Shown piece by piece: positions 7,501 through 14,429 of a stretch of 34,447 nucleotides of DNA (positions are counted from its first letter, which is position 1; each line of letters begins with the position of its first letter). Source of the DNA: Streptomyces tailanensis. GTDB taxonomy: Bacteria > Actinomycetota > Actinomycetes > Streptomycetales > Streptomycetaceae. The stretch spans positions 37,639 to 72,085 of the forward strand of contig NZ_VTHJ01000052.1 in the NCBI RefSeq assembly GCF_008386495.1. The letters run 5' to 3'. The notes beneath the pieces are model-generated. The model searched no databases and was not told the origin of the DNA. It saw nothing but the letters and a program-made list of their open reading frames with translations. Both the position numbers and the translations under genes were made by a program.

Positions 7501-7552
7501 GCAGGGGCAGGAGCAGGAGGCCCAGGAGAAGGAGCAGGAGGCCGCGGAGTGA
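4544..7552 (+). CDS. ClpB/ClpC-like double AAA+ protein with inactive first ATPase module
   Basis: A 1002-residue Hsp100-type unfoldase. The N-terminus has a half zinc-finger CSGCAGSG (CxxCxGxG, as in DnaJ). Then come three or four Clp-N-like helical repeats (about 45-350). AAA-1 (about 395-590) has a changed Walker A, GPAGVGST at 417-424 with Ser in place of Lys, and LIVCLDGLG with Gly483 in place of the Walker B Glu, so it should not hydrolyse ATP. AAA-2 is intact: GLTGTGKT (704-711), LLDEAEKAH (Asp775, Glu776), pore loop GYIGYERGG (750-758), Arg finger in FMARIDR (864). There is no ClpB middle domain and no obvious IGF/LGF loop for ClpP docking. The tail is a Gln/Glu-rich run. GTG 4544 is the first start after an in-frame stop. 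Its stop overlaps the kinase start, so the two are coupled. Role: ATP-driven remodelling of clients, inferred. Confidence 0.88.
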   Translation: MRHIYIRVLVPVPNWECSGCAGSGYGGAVILSLFSEGIFTPHALLDERSIDILSAATQRCSGTVRPSDILHAAIDSGDQGVLSVLSLTLAEGAQPRHLLETIAVYNPGSRDGQHFDFDGRRERFAAETLAALDRFAAEFAEDRDRLRPVCLELLVACVLEQPDPGDRQFLRILDATAAARALRDQVRVSVEPPPPLLDDTGRLRSEEFSADAWAVLEQAAERAGELGYDRLLPPHCFLALLGETEGLTERLVRLQIPPQLGLAKVAEMLSGAFRLSQHGKDAPPLHRDGLGEPLLAMLAQAQRAAAVWGAEQVDTPHLLDALLEDPPPRLASVFQTDPLRVDLARMRELLAQSVREARTAGPREVAFRLAAGSPPAEDLTWVARTQGIPPARHLERYFDALGRALHRTTDNHVLITGPAGVGSTTLLRELARRAAAGELPFLRRKRLLRVDCRDVPDTESGAKLARIIAHVAGRTDLIVCLDGLGALLRGPGDTHHVLALRSALKERRIHLVGVLSDQEYDDLLAADHVLRELTTRIPMTEPDRNSARDMVQQVADALEAEFGVGIDGRVVDRAVVMSSDFILNQRLPLAAVKVLRRACEDLDYRRTQHGETGAVVTGAGSGSVVTGSVVTTEDVVRVIAEVSGVPAEQIAGTGGERIDYEQALGGSVFGQRDAVGVVASELRRIKAGLAGASGGPASVMLFAGLTGTGKTELAKTVASFYSSSKRLVTYPMANFTEAHSVSGIIGSPPGYIGYERGGKLINELNADPYGVFLLDEAEKAHSEVWRPFLNLFDEGWIVDQRGVKAHGDRAIFILTSNAGAEIISRMTREGRPEKEIVAAVKEALLRVGDQSRGGPVFSPEFMARIDRVIVFRPLDLDAMVGICLKTVDKQRAWWLEKREKELVVPESLIDYVARRGHLANEKSGGKEGGRVIGKLLKELIDQPLLLEGERREEEFRRCGRIECVFHSSGPDGPWTEIRFRPAQEKEQGQEQEAQEKEQEAAE

Positions 7553-8838
7553 GTGACCACGGGGACGGGACCGATCTGCGGTCGTTCGAGGGGCGGGTGA
7601 TCAACGACCGCTATCTGCTCACCAAGTGGATCGGCGGTGGTGCCTTCGGTGCCGTGTTCCTCAGCGAGCAGCGCATCCTCGGCCGCCCCGTCCGCCGGGT
7701 CGCCTGCAAGATCTCCCGGGACGCGGGGATGACCGAGGCGGACGCCCGGGAGAAGTTCGCCGACATCCTGCGGCTGGCCGAGGCGATGGACGGGATGAGC
7801 GACTCCGAGGCACGGCGTCACCTCGTCCATGTGTACGACGGGGGGCTGGCCCACGACGCCGGCGGGCGGGCGTTCCTGGTGATGGAGTTCGTCCAGGGCA
7901 CCACGCTCGCCGACCAGTTCGCGAGCATGAAGACCGTACCGGCCCCGCAGTTGTTCAAGTGGGCGCGGCAGATCTGTGTGGCGCTGCGCGGACTGCACGC
8001 CCTGGACCAGCCATTGCTGCACCGGGACCTCAAGCCGGACAACGTGCTGCTGGGCTCGGATCTGACCGTACGGCTGATCGACTTCGGTCTCGCAGCCCGG
8101 CTGCTGGAGTCCGGGTCGGTCCCCGGGGTCGCCGGCACGCTCACCTACATGGCACCGGAGACCTCCCAGGGCCGGAGTCTGCCCGCCTCCGACCTGTACT
8201 CGCTCGGGGTGCTGATGTACGAGGGGCTGACCGGGCGGCTGCCGTTCGAGCACCTCGTACCGCCGCCGGGTCTGCCCGACACGATGCACGGCGACTGGCT
8301 TTACCAGCAGAAGCGGGGGGCCCGCGCGGCGCCGCCGTCACGGCTGAACAACACGGTGACGCGCGAGATCGACGAAGTCGTGCTGCGCTGCCTGGAGTTC
8401 GAGCCCGCGCGGCGGTTCCGCAGCGCGCAGGAACTCCTGGACGCGCTGGACCGGGCCGAGGCCGGGCCGCGTCGTCCGTCGCCGGGCGTGGCCGCGCTGG
8501 AGGAGGCCCGGGAGCAGGCCGCGAAGGGGGATACGGCGGGGGCGTGCCGGACACTCCGCACCTGCCTGGACTCCGAGTCGGGAGAAGTCCCGTCTGCCCT
8601 CCGGTTGGCGATGCTGAGCGAACTCGCCCGGCTGTTCGACGCGCAGGGCGATCCGGCCGGCGCCGCGCGGCACCTTGCCGCCGCCTGGCAACTGGTCCGC
8701 GACAGCGCGCTGCTGCGCACCCGCAAGGAGCGGTGCGCGTTGCTGAGCCGTGCCGCCGACGCCTACCGGCGGGCCGGGAACGTTTTTCAGACCACGCAGT
8801 TCGAGGATCTGCTGCGACGTGAGAGGAGCCGGGGGTGA
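7549..8838 (+). CDS. Soluble Ser/Thr protein kinase with helical C-terminal region
   Basis: A Hanks-type kinase of 429 residues: Gly loop IGGGAFGAV (28-36), VACKI with Lys54, catalytic HRDLKPDN with Asp160, DFG at 178-180 (metal binding), APE near 205. All residues needed for catalysis are present. After the kinase domain (to about 305) comes a helical region with TPR-like pairs (EEAREQAAKGDTAGACRTL, LARLFDAQGDPAGAARHLAAA). There is no transmembrane segment or PASTA domain, unlike PknB, so it acts in the cytoplasm. GTG 7549 overlaps the stop of the AAA+ gene (GTGA), which decides the start and couples it to that gene. Likely substrates are the neighbouring AAA+, TPR or Hsp70 proteins, but this is inferred from position only. 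Confidence 0.93.
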   Translation: MSDHGDGTDLRSFEGRVINDRYLLTKWIGGGAFGAVFLSEQRILGRPVRRVACKISRDAGMTEADAREKFADILRLAEAMDGMSDSEARRHLVHVYDGGLAHDAGGRAFLVMEFVQGTTLADQFASMKTVPAPQLFKWARQICVALRGLHALDQPLLHRDLKPDNVLLGSDLTVRLIDFGLAARLLESGSVPGVAGTLTYMAPETSQGRSLPASDLYSLGVLMYEGLTGRLPFEHLVPPPGLPDTMHGDWLYQQKRGARAAPPSRLNNTVTREIDEVVLRCLEFEPARRFRSAQELLDALDRAEAGPRRPSPGVAALEEAREQAAKGDTAGACRTLRTCLDSESGEVPSALRLAMLSELARLFDAQGDPAGAARHLAAAWQLVRDSALLRTRKERCALLSRAADAYRRAGNVFQTTQFEDLLRRERSRG

Positions 8839-8862
8839 AGTGCGCCGATGGGGGTGCCGGGG

Positions 8863-8960
8863 TAGGTCGTCTAGCGTCTGCGGCTGCTTCGTGGCTTGTC
8901 GCGCCCCGCGGCGGAGCCGCAAATGGACACAGCCCCGCGCCCCTTCAGGGCGCGGGCCGT
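8863..8960. repeat. Streptomycete intergenic repeat with two hairpins
   Basis: The spacer between kinase and TPR gene contains AGGTCGTCTAGCGTCTGCGG, a GTCGCGCCCCGCG core, a 5-bp hairpin (8908-8920) and a 9-bp perfect hairpin, CCCGCGCCC / GGGCGCGGG around CTTCA (8934-8956). I recall closely similar blocks recurring between genes in many Streptomyces genomes. It can end or attenuate transcription and so divides the cluster into two transcription units. The family link is from memory and untested. Confidence 0.55.
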
Positions 8961-8983
8961 TCGTATAGAGCGGGCGTGGGCTC

Positions 8984-11900
8984 ATGAGTCCGTCGGCGTC
9001 CTTCGGGGATCGGTTCAGTGCGTCGGGGCGGCTGCGGCGGCTGTGGAGCGCGGCCGCCCAGGAGCCGGATCCGCAGAGCGGGCTGGGGCGGCTGCGGGAT
9101 GTGCTCGGTCGTATGGAGAGGCGGCCCGACGCGGCTGCTCCGTTGTGGGGCGAGTTCTTGCGGTCCCTGACCGGGCAGCCGTTCCGGCCTCTGCTCACCG
9201 ACGCCGACTTCGAGGCGTTGGAGCGGGTCGGTGGGCTCGTGGCGGAGACCGGGGAGGTCGGCCTCGATCAGGCGTTGCGGCCGCTGGCCGGGGCGCGGTT
9301 CGGGCGGGGTGAGGGGCGGCAGGGCGTCGAGCTGCTGACCAGGTTGTACTGGGCGGAGTCGGTGCAGGACCAGGCCAGGGTCGCGCTGGCCGACGAGCTG
9401 GCCCGTTCCGGTGAGCGGGACGCGGCCCGTCTCGACGTCTACGCGGATCTGCTGAGGCGGGGCGTGCCACGGCCCCCGGCGGTCGTCGCGCTGGTCGCCG
9501 ACGTGCTGCGGGTGGACTTCTCCTCGGAGCCGGAGCGGTTGCGGCAGGCGGCCGCGCTGGCGGGGGCCGGGGTCCCGGGGGCGGACCGGGCGGCCGGGTT
9601 GCACCGGTTGCTCGTCGCCGGGGAACCCGACGCGGCCCGGGAGCACTTTCTCGCGGCGTGTCAGGCGGACCCCCGTGACGAGACCGCGCTGCTCGGGCTG
9701 CTGGTCGCGCACGTACGGGCGGGGCGGGCCGCGAGCATTCCGGGGTGGGCGCTCGACGCGGCGGACAGGGCCGCGCCCCGCGTCGCCGCGGCGGCCGCTC
9801 TCGGCCGGATACTGGCCTGGTTGGGCTCCGACACCGACGCCCCTCCCCCGGCCGCCGACCGGCTGGTCGCAGTCGACCTGACCCATGAGGCGGGCCCCTG
9901 GCCCGCGTACGCCCTCGGCCGGCTGCACCTCCTGGACGGCGACGCCGCGCGGGCCCGCGACCTCCTCGTACCCCTGGCGTCCGGCGACGTACCCCTCGCG
10001 TCCGGCGGTTCCGTCCTGCCCCGGTGGCGCTACCACGCCGCCTGGGCGCAGCTGCTGACCGGTGACCGGGCCGGGCTCCGGCTGCTCGGCGACACGATGA
10101 CCCGGCGTCCGGACGACTGGGCGTTCGCGTGTCTCCTGCTGGACTCCGAACCGGACGCGGGGCCCGGCAGCAACGCGGCACATGTGGCGTCGGGGTCCCC
10201 GCCCGGCTATCAGCCGGTCGCCCGGATCCGTAGCGACCTGGCCGGGGGCAGGCGGCCGCCCGGTCCACCTCCGGCTCCCCCCGATCCGCCCCCGGACGAC
10301 GGCGACCTGCCGGAGCGGCTGGAGGCGCTGCGTACGGCGCTGGCCGAGGCGTACGGGCGGGCGGACGGCGCGGCCGACATGGCGGAGCTGCTGAGGAATC
10401 CGCTGTACCGGCGGCTGCCGCGGGCCGACCGGTTGCTGTGGTCGGGGCTGCGGGCACTGCGCGAAGAGCCCGAGGAGGGGCGGCGGTTACTCGGTTCGGC
10501 CCTGGCGCTCGGGCATCAGCGGGCGGCGCTGGTGCTGGCGGCGCACCACCTTCAGGAGCGCCGTCCGGGCCGGGCCCACCGGCTGCTCGCCGGGCTGACC
10601 GGCGCCAAGGCGGAGTTGCTGCGGGTGTGGGCCGAGGCGGCCGGCGGCGGGGCGGACGCGGGGATCGAGGCCGGGCTGGAGAAGCTGGTCAGGCACCGGC
10701 TGCCGCAGGTGCCGTACGTGCTCGGCGTGGTCCGGCTGCATCAGATGGCCGGGGAGGGTTCGACGCTGGATCCCGAGGACGCCCCGTATCACGCGCGGCG
10801 GGCGGCCAGGGAGCTCGCCGGTGCTGTCGCCGCCGGACCGGACGCCGTACCGCCGGACGCCGCGGTACTGCTGCGGGCCGCCAGGACCGTCACCCACGGC
10901 ACCGCTCCCCCACCGGGCGCGGACGAACAGGCCGGGCTGCCGCCCGCCGTACGGCAGCACCCCTGGGCGGAGTGGGTCCTGGGGCTGGCGCTGCTGGTGG
11001 AGGATCCGGAGGCCGCCGGGCTGGGGCTGTGCGGGCGGCTGGCGGCGCTGGTCGAGGAGACCGACGAGCCGCCCCCGCAGGCCGTGACCGTGCTGGCCAC
11101 CGCGCTCACCCGGGCGGGCATGCTCAGCGAGGACCTCGGCCGCCGCAACGCCCTCGCCCAACTGGTGTGCGACCTGGCCGACCGGCACGACCTGCCCGGC
11201 GTGCACGCCCTCGCCGACCGGCTCGTGGCCGCCGCGATGGTACGGCCCGCCCCCGGACGCCCCCCGGTCCGGGCGGAGCGGCTCTCCGGCGCCGTACAAC
11301 CGGTGCTGGCGCTGGCCTCCGCCGCCGGTGACCTCTCGCGGGGCGACCGGGACGCCGCCTTACGGCAGTTGAGGGCCGCGCCGGGCGACGACGGCGTGTG
11401 CGCCCTGCTCGCCGACGTCCTAGACGGCCGCTCACCGGAATCGGCCCCTCCCGACGGGGGCGGTGAGCGGGCCGCGCTGCTCAGGGTCGTCCATGCGGCG
11501 GGGCTGGTCGAGAGCGACGTGACACGGTCCCTGGAACTGCTCTCCGCGGCCGCCGGCGACTGCGACCTCTCGACCGTCACCGACGTCAACCGGCTGCTGC
11601 CCGCGCTGCTCGCAAGCGACGGCAGGCCCCGCGGCAAACCCGGCGGCAAGGGCAGGAACGGCGGGAAGGGCAAGGGCAGGTCCGATGGCGTCAAACGGCG
11701 TCCTCCCGGCCAACCCCACCCCCTGGCCGACCTCGTGAAACGGCTGATCGACGACAGCGCGCCCGGACTCACCCCGGCGGTCCTGGCGGGCTGTGCGACC
11801 GCCATAGGGGAGTACGAGCTGGCGGAACAGCAGTGGAAGCGCGCGCACGACGCAAACGGGGAGGGGGACGGGAACGACTCCGTACACGTGTGTACGCAGT

Positions 11901-13429
11901 ACGGACGGCTGCTCTGCCACCGGGCCGTGACCGTCCGCCGGGCGGAGGATCCGCTGCGCGGCGCGGAGCTGTTGCGCCGGGCCGCCGACCTGCAACCGGC
12001 GGAAGGCCCCGCGCTGAACCCCCTCCCGTCGCCCCGCAGAGCCAAGTCGCTCGCCCACGGGCTCGAATACGACTTCTACGTCGACCGGCTGCTGAACGAG
12101 CTGTTCCCCGGCGCGCTGCCGGAGCCCGTCCCCTGGGAGCGGCCCGGCCGTTACACGGCTGCCCTGGAGAAGGCGATCGAGGCCGACGGCAAGCTGACCC
12201 GAGCCCTGCGATCGGGCGGACGCAAAGGCGTCCAGCGGGCCTGGGAGGAGCGGGTGAAGACCCTGCGGTACGGCGTCCGGCTCCACCACACCCTGGCCGT
12301 GCTGTACCGGGAGGTGGCACTCGGCGGCCCCGCACCGGCCTCCTCGACGGGTGGCGGACACCTGGCCCGCGCGACCGTGCTGTGGACCCTGCTGCTGGGC
12401 TCGGCGGATTTCTGGGAGCAGCACGGCGAGACGCCCGCCGGGCCCGACGCGGAGAGGCGACTGCGCATCGAGGTGTGCGCGGAGTTGTTCGCCCTGCACC
12501 GGAAACTCGGCGCCGAGGCCCTCCAGTCGGGCCAGTCGGAGCAGCGGGAGACCGCCCTACTGCATCTGCGGGTGCTGGACGCCGTCCGCGAGGGCGAGTC
12601 CGCCGTACACGGCCTCCTGCGGGAGTTCGACTTCCCGTGGTCCCCGGCCGTCGACCCCGAGCGCTGGGCCGGGATCTCCGCGCTGGCCGGTTCGGTCATC
12701 GACGAGTGGTGCGCCGAGGTCGTCCGGACCGCCGAGAAGGCGCTGGGCGACCCCGCCGCCATCGCGGAACTCGACGAGGGCATCGACAAGGACTACGAAT
12801 CCGGCGTCCGCCAGCTTGAACCGCTGATCGACCTCGGAGTCCCGCTGCCCCGCCTCCTCCAGACCGGCCTCCAGTGGTACAACGACCTGCAGAACTGCCA
12901 TTACCGCATGAGCAGGACCGGCGAACTGCGGAAAGTCGTCGGAAAGGCGCGCAGGTTCGCCGACGCCCTCGCTCCGCTCTGCACCCCGGGCAAAGGACAC
13001 CTCCCCGGCAACAGCGCGCTCGGCGTGCACTTCGTGGACCGCGCGCTGTTCGTGGCGCAGGACAGCCGCGCCGCCGTCAAGTTGTACGAAGAGGCGCTGA
13101 AGTGGGACCCCAGTAACCCCAGCGCCCCCGAACTGCTGTCCCAGACCAGGAACGGCATCCGGTCCGACCGGTACGGCGACGAGATGGACCGTGCCCTCAA
13201 CGCGCTGGAGAGGCAGGACTATCCAGGTGTGCTGAGCGCGACGCAGAAGGCGTACGAACAGGCCGACAGCGACGAGGAACGTTCGCAGGCCCTGACCCTG
13301 CAGGCGCTCGGCCTCGCCGGCTCCAAACGGAAATACGCAGCCATCGCGGTGCTGCAACGGGCCCTGGAACTCGACCCGACCGACGAGACGGCCCGCTCGC
13401 TCCTCGCCACCCTTCGAAATCAACTGTGA
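8984..13429 (+). CDS. Giant helical-repeat (TPR-like) scaffold protein
   Basis: A 1481-residue protein made almost entirely of helix pairs, with repeated A-L-A-rich units such as DEALLGLLVAHVRAGR-type segments and clear TPRs near the end (YEEALKWDPSNPSAPELL about 1368; AAIAVLQRALELDPTDETARSLL about 1452). There is no catalytic motif, signal peptide or membrane segment. A Gly/Lys/Arg-rich linker (about 880-910, around GKGRNGGKGKG) separates a long N-terminal solenoid from the C-terminal part and could touch nucleic acid or acidic partners. The start is ATG 8984; the ribosome binding site is weak. It is separated from the J-like gene by only 15 bases, so it leads the Hsp70 operon. Likely role: client- or partner-binding scaffold, or sensor, for the chaperones. 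The helical-repeat call is firm, the role is inferred. Confidence 0.8.
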   Translation: MSPSASFGDRFSASGRLRRLWSAAAQEPDPQSGLGRLRDVLGRMERRPDAAAPLWGEFLRSLTGQPFRPLLTDADFEALERVGGLVAETGEVGLDQALRPLAGARFGRGEGRQGVELLTRLYWAESVQDQARVALADELARSGERDAARLDVYADLLRRGVPRPPAVVALVADVLRVDFSSEPERLRQAAALAGAGVPGADRAAGLHRLLVAGEPDAAREHFLAACQADPRDETALLGLLVAHVRAGRAASIPGWALDAADRAAPRVAAAAALGRILAWLGSDTDAPPPAADRLVAVDLTHEAGPWPAYALGRLHLLDGDAARARDLLVPLASGDVPLASGGSVLPRWRYHAAWAQLLTGDRAGLRLLGDTMTRRPDDWAFACLLLDSEPDAGPGSNAAHVASGSPPGYQPVARIRSDLAGGRRPPGPPPAPPDPPPDDGDLPERLEALRTALAEAYGRADGAADMAELLRNPLYRRLPRADRLLWSGLRALREEPEEGRRLLGSALALGHQRAALVLAAHHLQERRPGRAHRLLAGLTGAKAELLRVWAEAAGGGADAGIEAGLEKLVRHRLPQVPYVLGVVRLHQMAGEGSTLDPEDAPYHARRAARELAGAVAAGPDAVPPDAAVLLRAARTVTHGTAPPPGADEQAGLPPAVRQHPWAEWVLGLALLVEDPEAAGLGLCGRLAALVEETDEPPPQAVTVLATALTRAGMLSEDLGRRNALAQLVCDLADRHDLPGVHALADRLVAAAMVRPAPGRPPVRAERLSGAVQPVLALASAAGDLSRGDRDAALRQLRAAPGDDGVCALLADVLDGRSPESAPPDGGGERAALLRVVHAAGLVESDVTRSLELLSAAAGDCDLSTVTDVNRLLPALLASDGRPRGKPGGKGRNGGKGKGRSDGVKRRPPGQPHPLADLVKRLIDDSAPGLTPAVLAGCATAIGEYELAEQQWKRAHDANGEGDGNDSVHVCTQYGRLLCHRAVTVRRAEDPLRGAELLRRAADLQPAEGPALNPLPSPRRAKSLAHGLEYDFYVDRLLNELFPGALPEPVPWERPGRYTAALEKAIEADGKLTRALRSGGRKGVQRAWEERVKTLRYGVRLHHTLAVLYREVALGGPAPASSTGGGHLARATVLWTLLLGSADFWEQHGETPAGPDAERRLRIEVCAELFALHRKLGAEALQSGQSEQRETALLHLRVLDAVREGESAVHGLLREFDFPWSPAVDPERWAGISALAGSVIDEWCAEVVRTAEKALGDPAAIAELDEGIDKDYESGVRQLEPLIDLGVPLPRLLQTGLQWYNDLQNCHYRMSRTGELRKVVGKARRFADALAPLCTPGKGHLPGNSALGVHFVDRALFVAQDSRAAVKLYEEALKWDPSNPSAPELLSQTRNGIRSDRYGDEMDRALNALERQDYPGVLSATQKAYEQADSDEERSQALTLQALGLAGSKRKYAAIAVLQRALELDPTDETARSLLATLRNQL

Positions 13430-13444
13430 AAGGAAAGGACAGTG

Positions 13445-13894
13445 ATGAAGCCGAACCCCTTCCATGTCCTCGGACTTCATGTCTCGGCGAGCGACGAGGA
13501 CGTGGCGGAGCGCTGCCGGGAACTCGCCCTGACCGGGCCGCAGGAGGCGGGCGCCCTCGCCGAATGGGCCAAGGACGCGTTGATGGGCTTCCCGGAGACA
13601 CGGGAGTTGCACGTCCTGCTGGAGGTGCCGGACACCGACTACGACCGCGGTGAGCGGTGGGACGACTTCGCCCGGCAGCACGGCCGCCGTCCCGTCGCGT
13701 TCGACGCCGGGTCCGGGCCGCCGGCCGAGGCGCCGAGGGCGGCGGACTTCGACCTCGCCGCCGTGGCCCGGCGGCTGCTGGACGGGATGCTGACCCCGCC
13801 CGCCGTCGACCTCCGCCCCGCCCTGGACCACGCGCCGGTGCCGCTGCGCCTGGAGCGCCCGCCGCTGGAGGTGCGCGATGTCCTCTTCGGTTGA
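13445..13894 (+). CDS. J-domain-like co-chaperone lacking the HPD motif
   Basis: 149 residues. The first ~70 follow the J-domain outline: NPFHVLGLHVSASDEDVAER resembles the usual NPY/F-x-x-LG-L and helix II, and AEWAKDALMGFPETRELHVL resembles helix III with the FxxINEAYxxLSDPxxR pattern. The His-Pro-Asp loop that stimulates Hsp70 ATPase is absent; the segment between helices reads LTGPQEAGA. The C-terminal half is Pro-rich with a helix and no zinc-finger or client-binding domain. ATG 13445 is preferred, with AGGAAAGGA five bases ahead; GTG 13442 is possible. It overlaps the GrpE-like gene by 17 bases, which puts it in a J-GrpE-Hsp70 set and is the strongest support for the call. It may tether rather than activate Hsp70. 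Confidence 0.65.
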   Translation: MKPNPFHVLGLHVSASDEDVAERCRELALTGPQEAGALAEWAKDALMGFPETRELHVLLEVPDTDYDRGERWDDFARQHGRRPVAFDAGSGPPAEAPRAADFDLAAVARRLLDGMLTPPAVDLRPALDHAPVPLRLERPPLEVRDVLFG

Positions 13895-14429
13895 CTCCGC
13901 TTTGGACTGGGACGAGTTCGAGGAGCGCCCGGTGCCGGACGGACCGGCGGGACCGGAAGACCCGGACCCCGTCACCCCCGGCCGGGAGATGGCCGCCGTA
14001 CTCCAGCGGTACTGGGCCGACCTCCAGGACGAGAGCAACCGGGTGCAGAAGGAGACGGCGGCGGCACGCAAGGTCCTCACCGAACTTGCCGTCCACGTCG
14101 CCCGGCTGGACGGCCTGCTGCGGGAAGCGGCCGGGCCGCTGGCGGCGGCGGGCGAGAAGTCGCTGGGCCGTCGGCTGGAGGTGGCGAGGAAACAGGTCCT
14201 CGAACCGCTGCACTCGATGGACATCACCACGCAGGACCCCACCGGCAAGCCGTACGAGTCGGTCGCGGACGTCGTCGACATCGCCGGCTGGCGCTACGGG
14301 CCCGAGTTCACCGCCGAGGTGGTGGCGGAGACCGTGGAGCCGATCGTGCTCGACCGCGGCACGGTCGTACGGCTGGGACAAGTGATCATGGGCGCCCCGT
14401 CGAGCGCCGTAACGAAGGACAACGGATGA
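13878..14429 (+). CDS. GrpE-like nucleotide exchange factor
   Basis: 183 residues in GrpE order: an acidic, disordered N-terminus (DWDEFEERPVPDG), a long heptad-rich helix (about 35-90, AVLQRYWADLQDESNRVQKE onward), a helical bundle (RRLEVARKQVLEPLHSMD), and a C-terminal beta part ending AETVEPIVLDRGTVVRLGQV, matching the strand region of GrpE that inserts into the Hsp70 nucleotide cleft. Sequence similarity to housekeeping GrpE is low. It overlaps the J-like gene upstream (17 bases) and the Hsp70 gene downstream (ATGA, 4 bases). Role: dimeric ADP/ATP exchange factor dedicated to the neighbouring Hsp70, inferred from layout and fold outline. A plain coiled-coil protein is the alternative. Confidence 0.65.
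   Translation: MSSSVDSALDWDEFEERPVPDGPAGPEDPDPVTPGREMAAVLQRYWADLQDESNRVQKETAAARKVLTELAVHVARLDGLLREAAGPLAAAGEKSLGRRLEVARKQVLEPLHSMDITTQDPTGKPYESVADVVDIAGWRYGPEFTAEVVAETVEPIVLDRGTVVRLGQVIMGAPSSAVTKDNG

Noticed and set aside
4544..7552. Housekeeping ClpB or ClpC
   Set aside because: Catalytic residues of AAA-1 are missing, there is no middle domain or ClpP loop, and it lies in an operon with a kinase.
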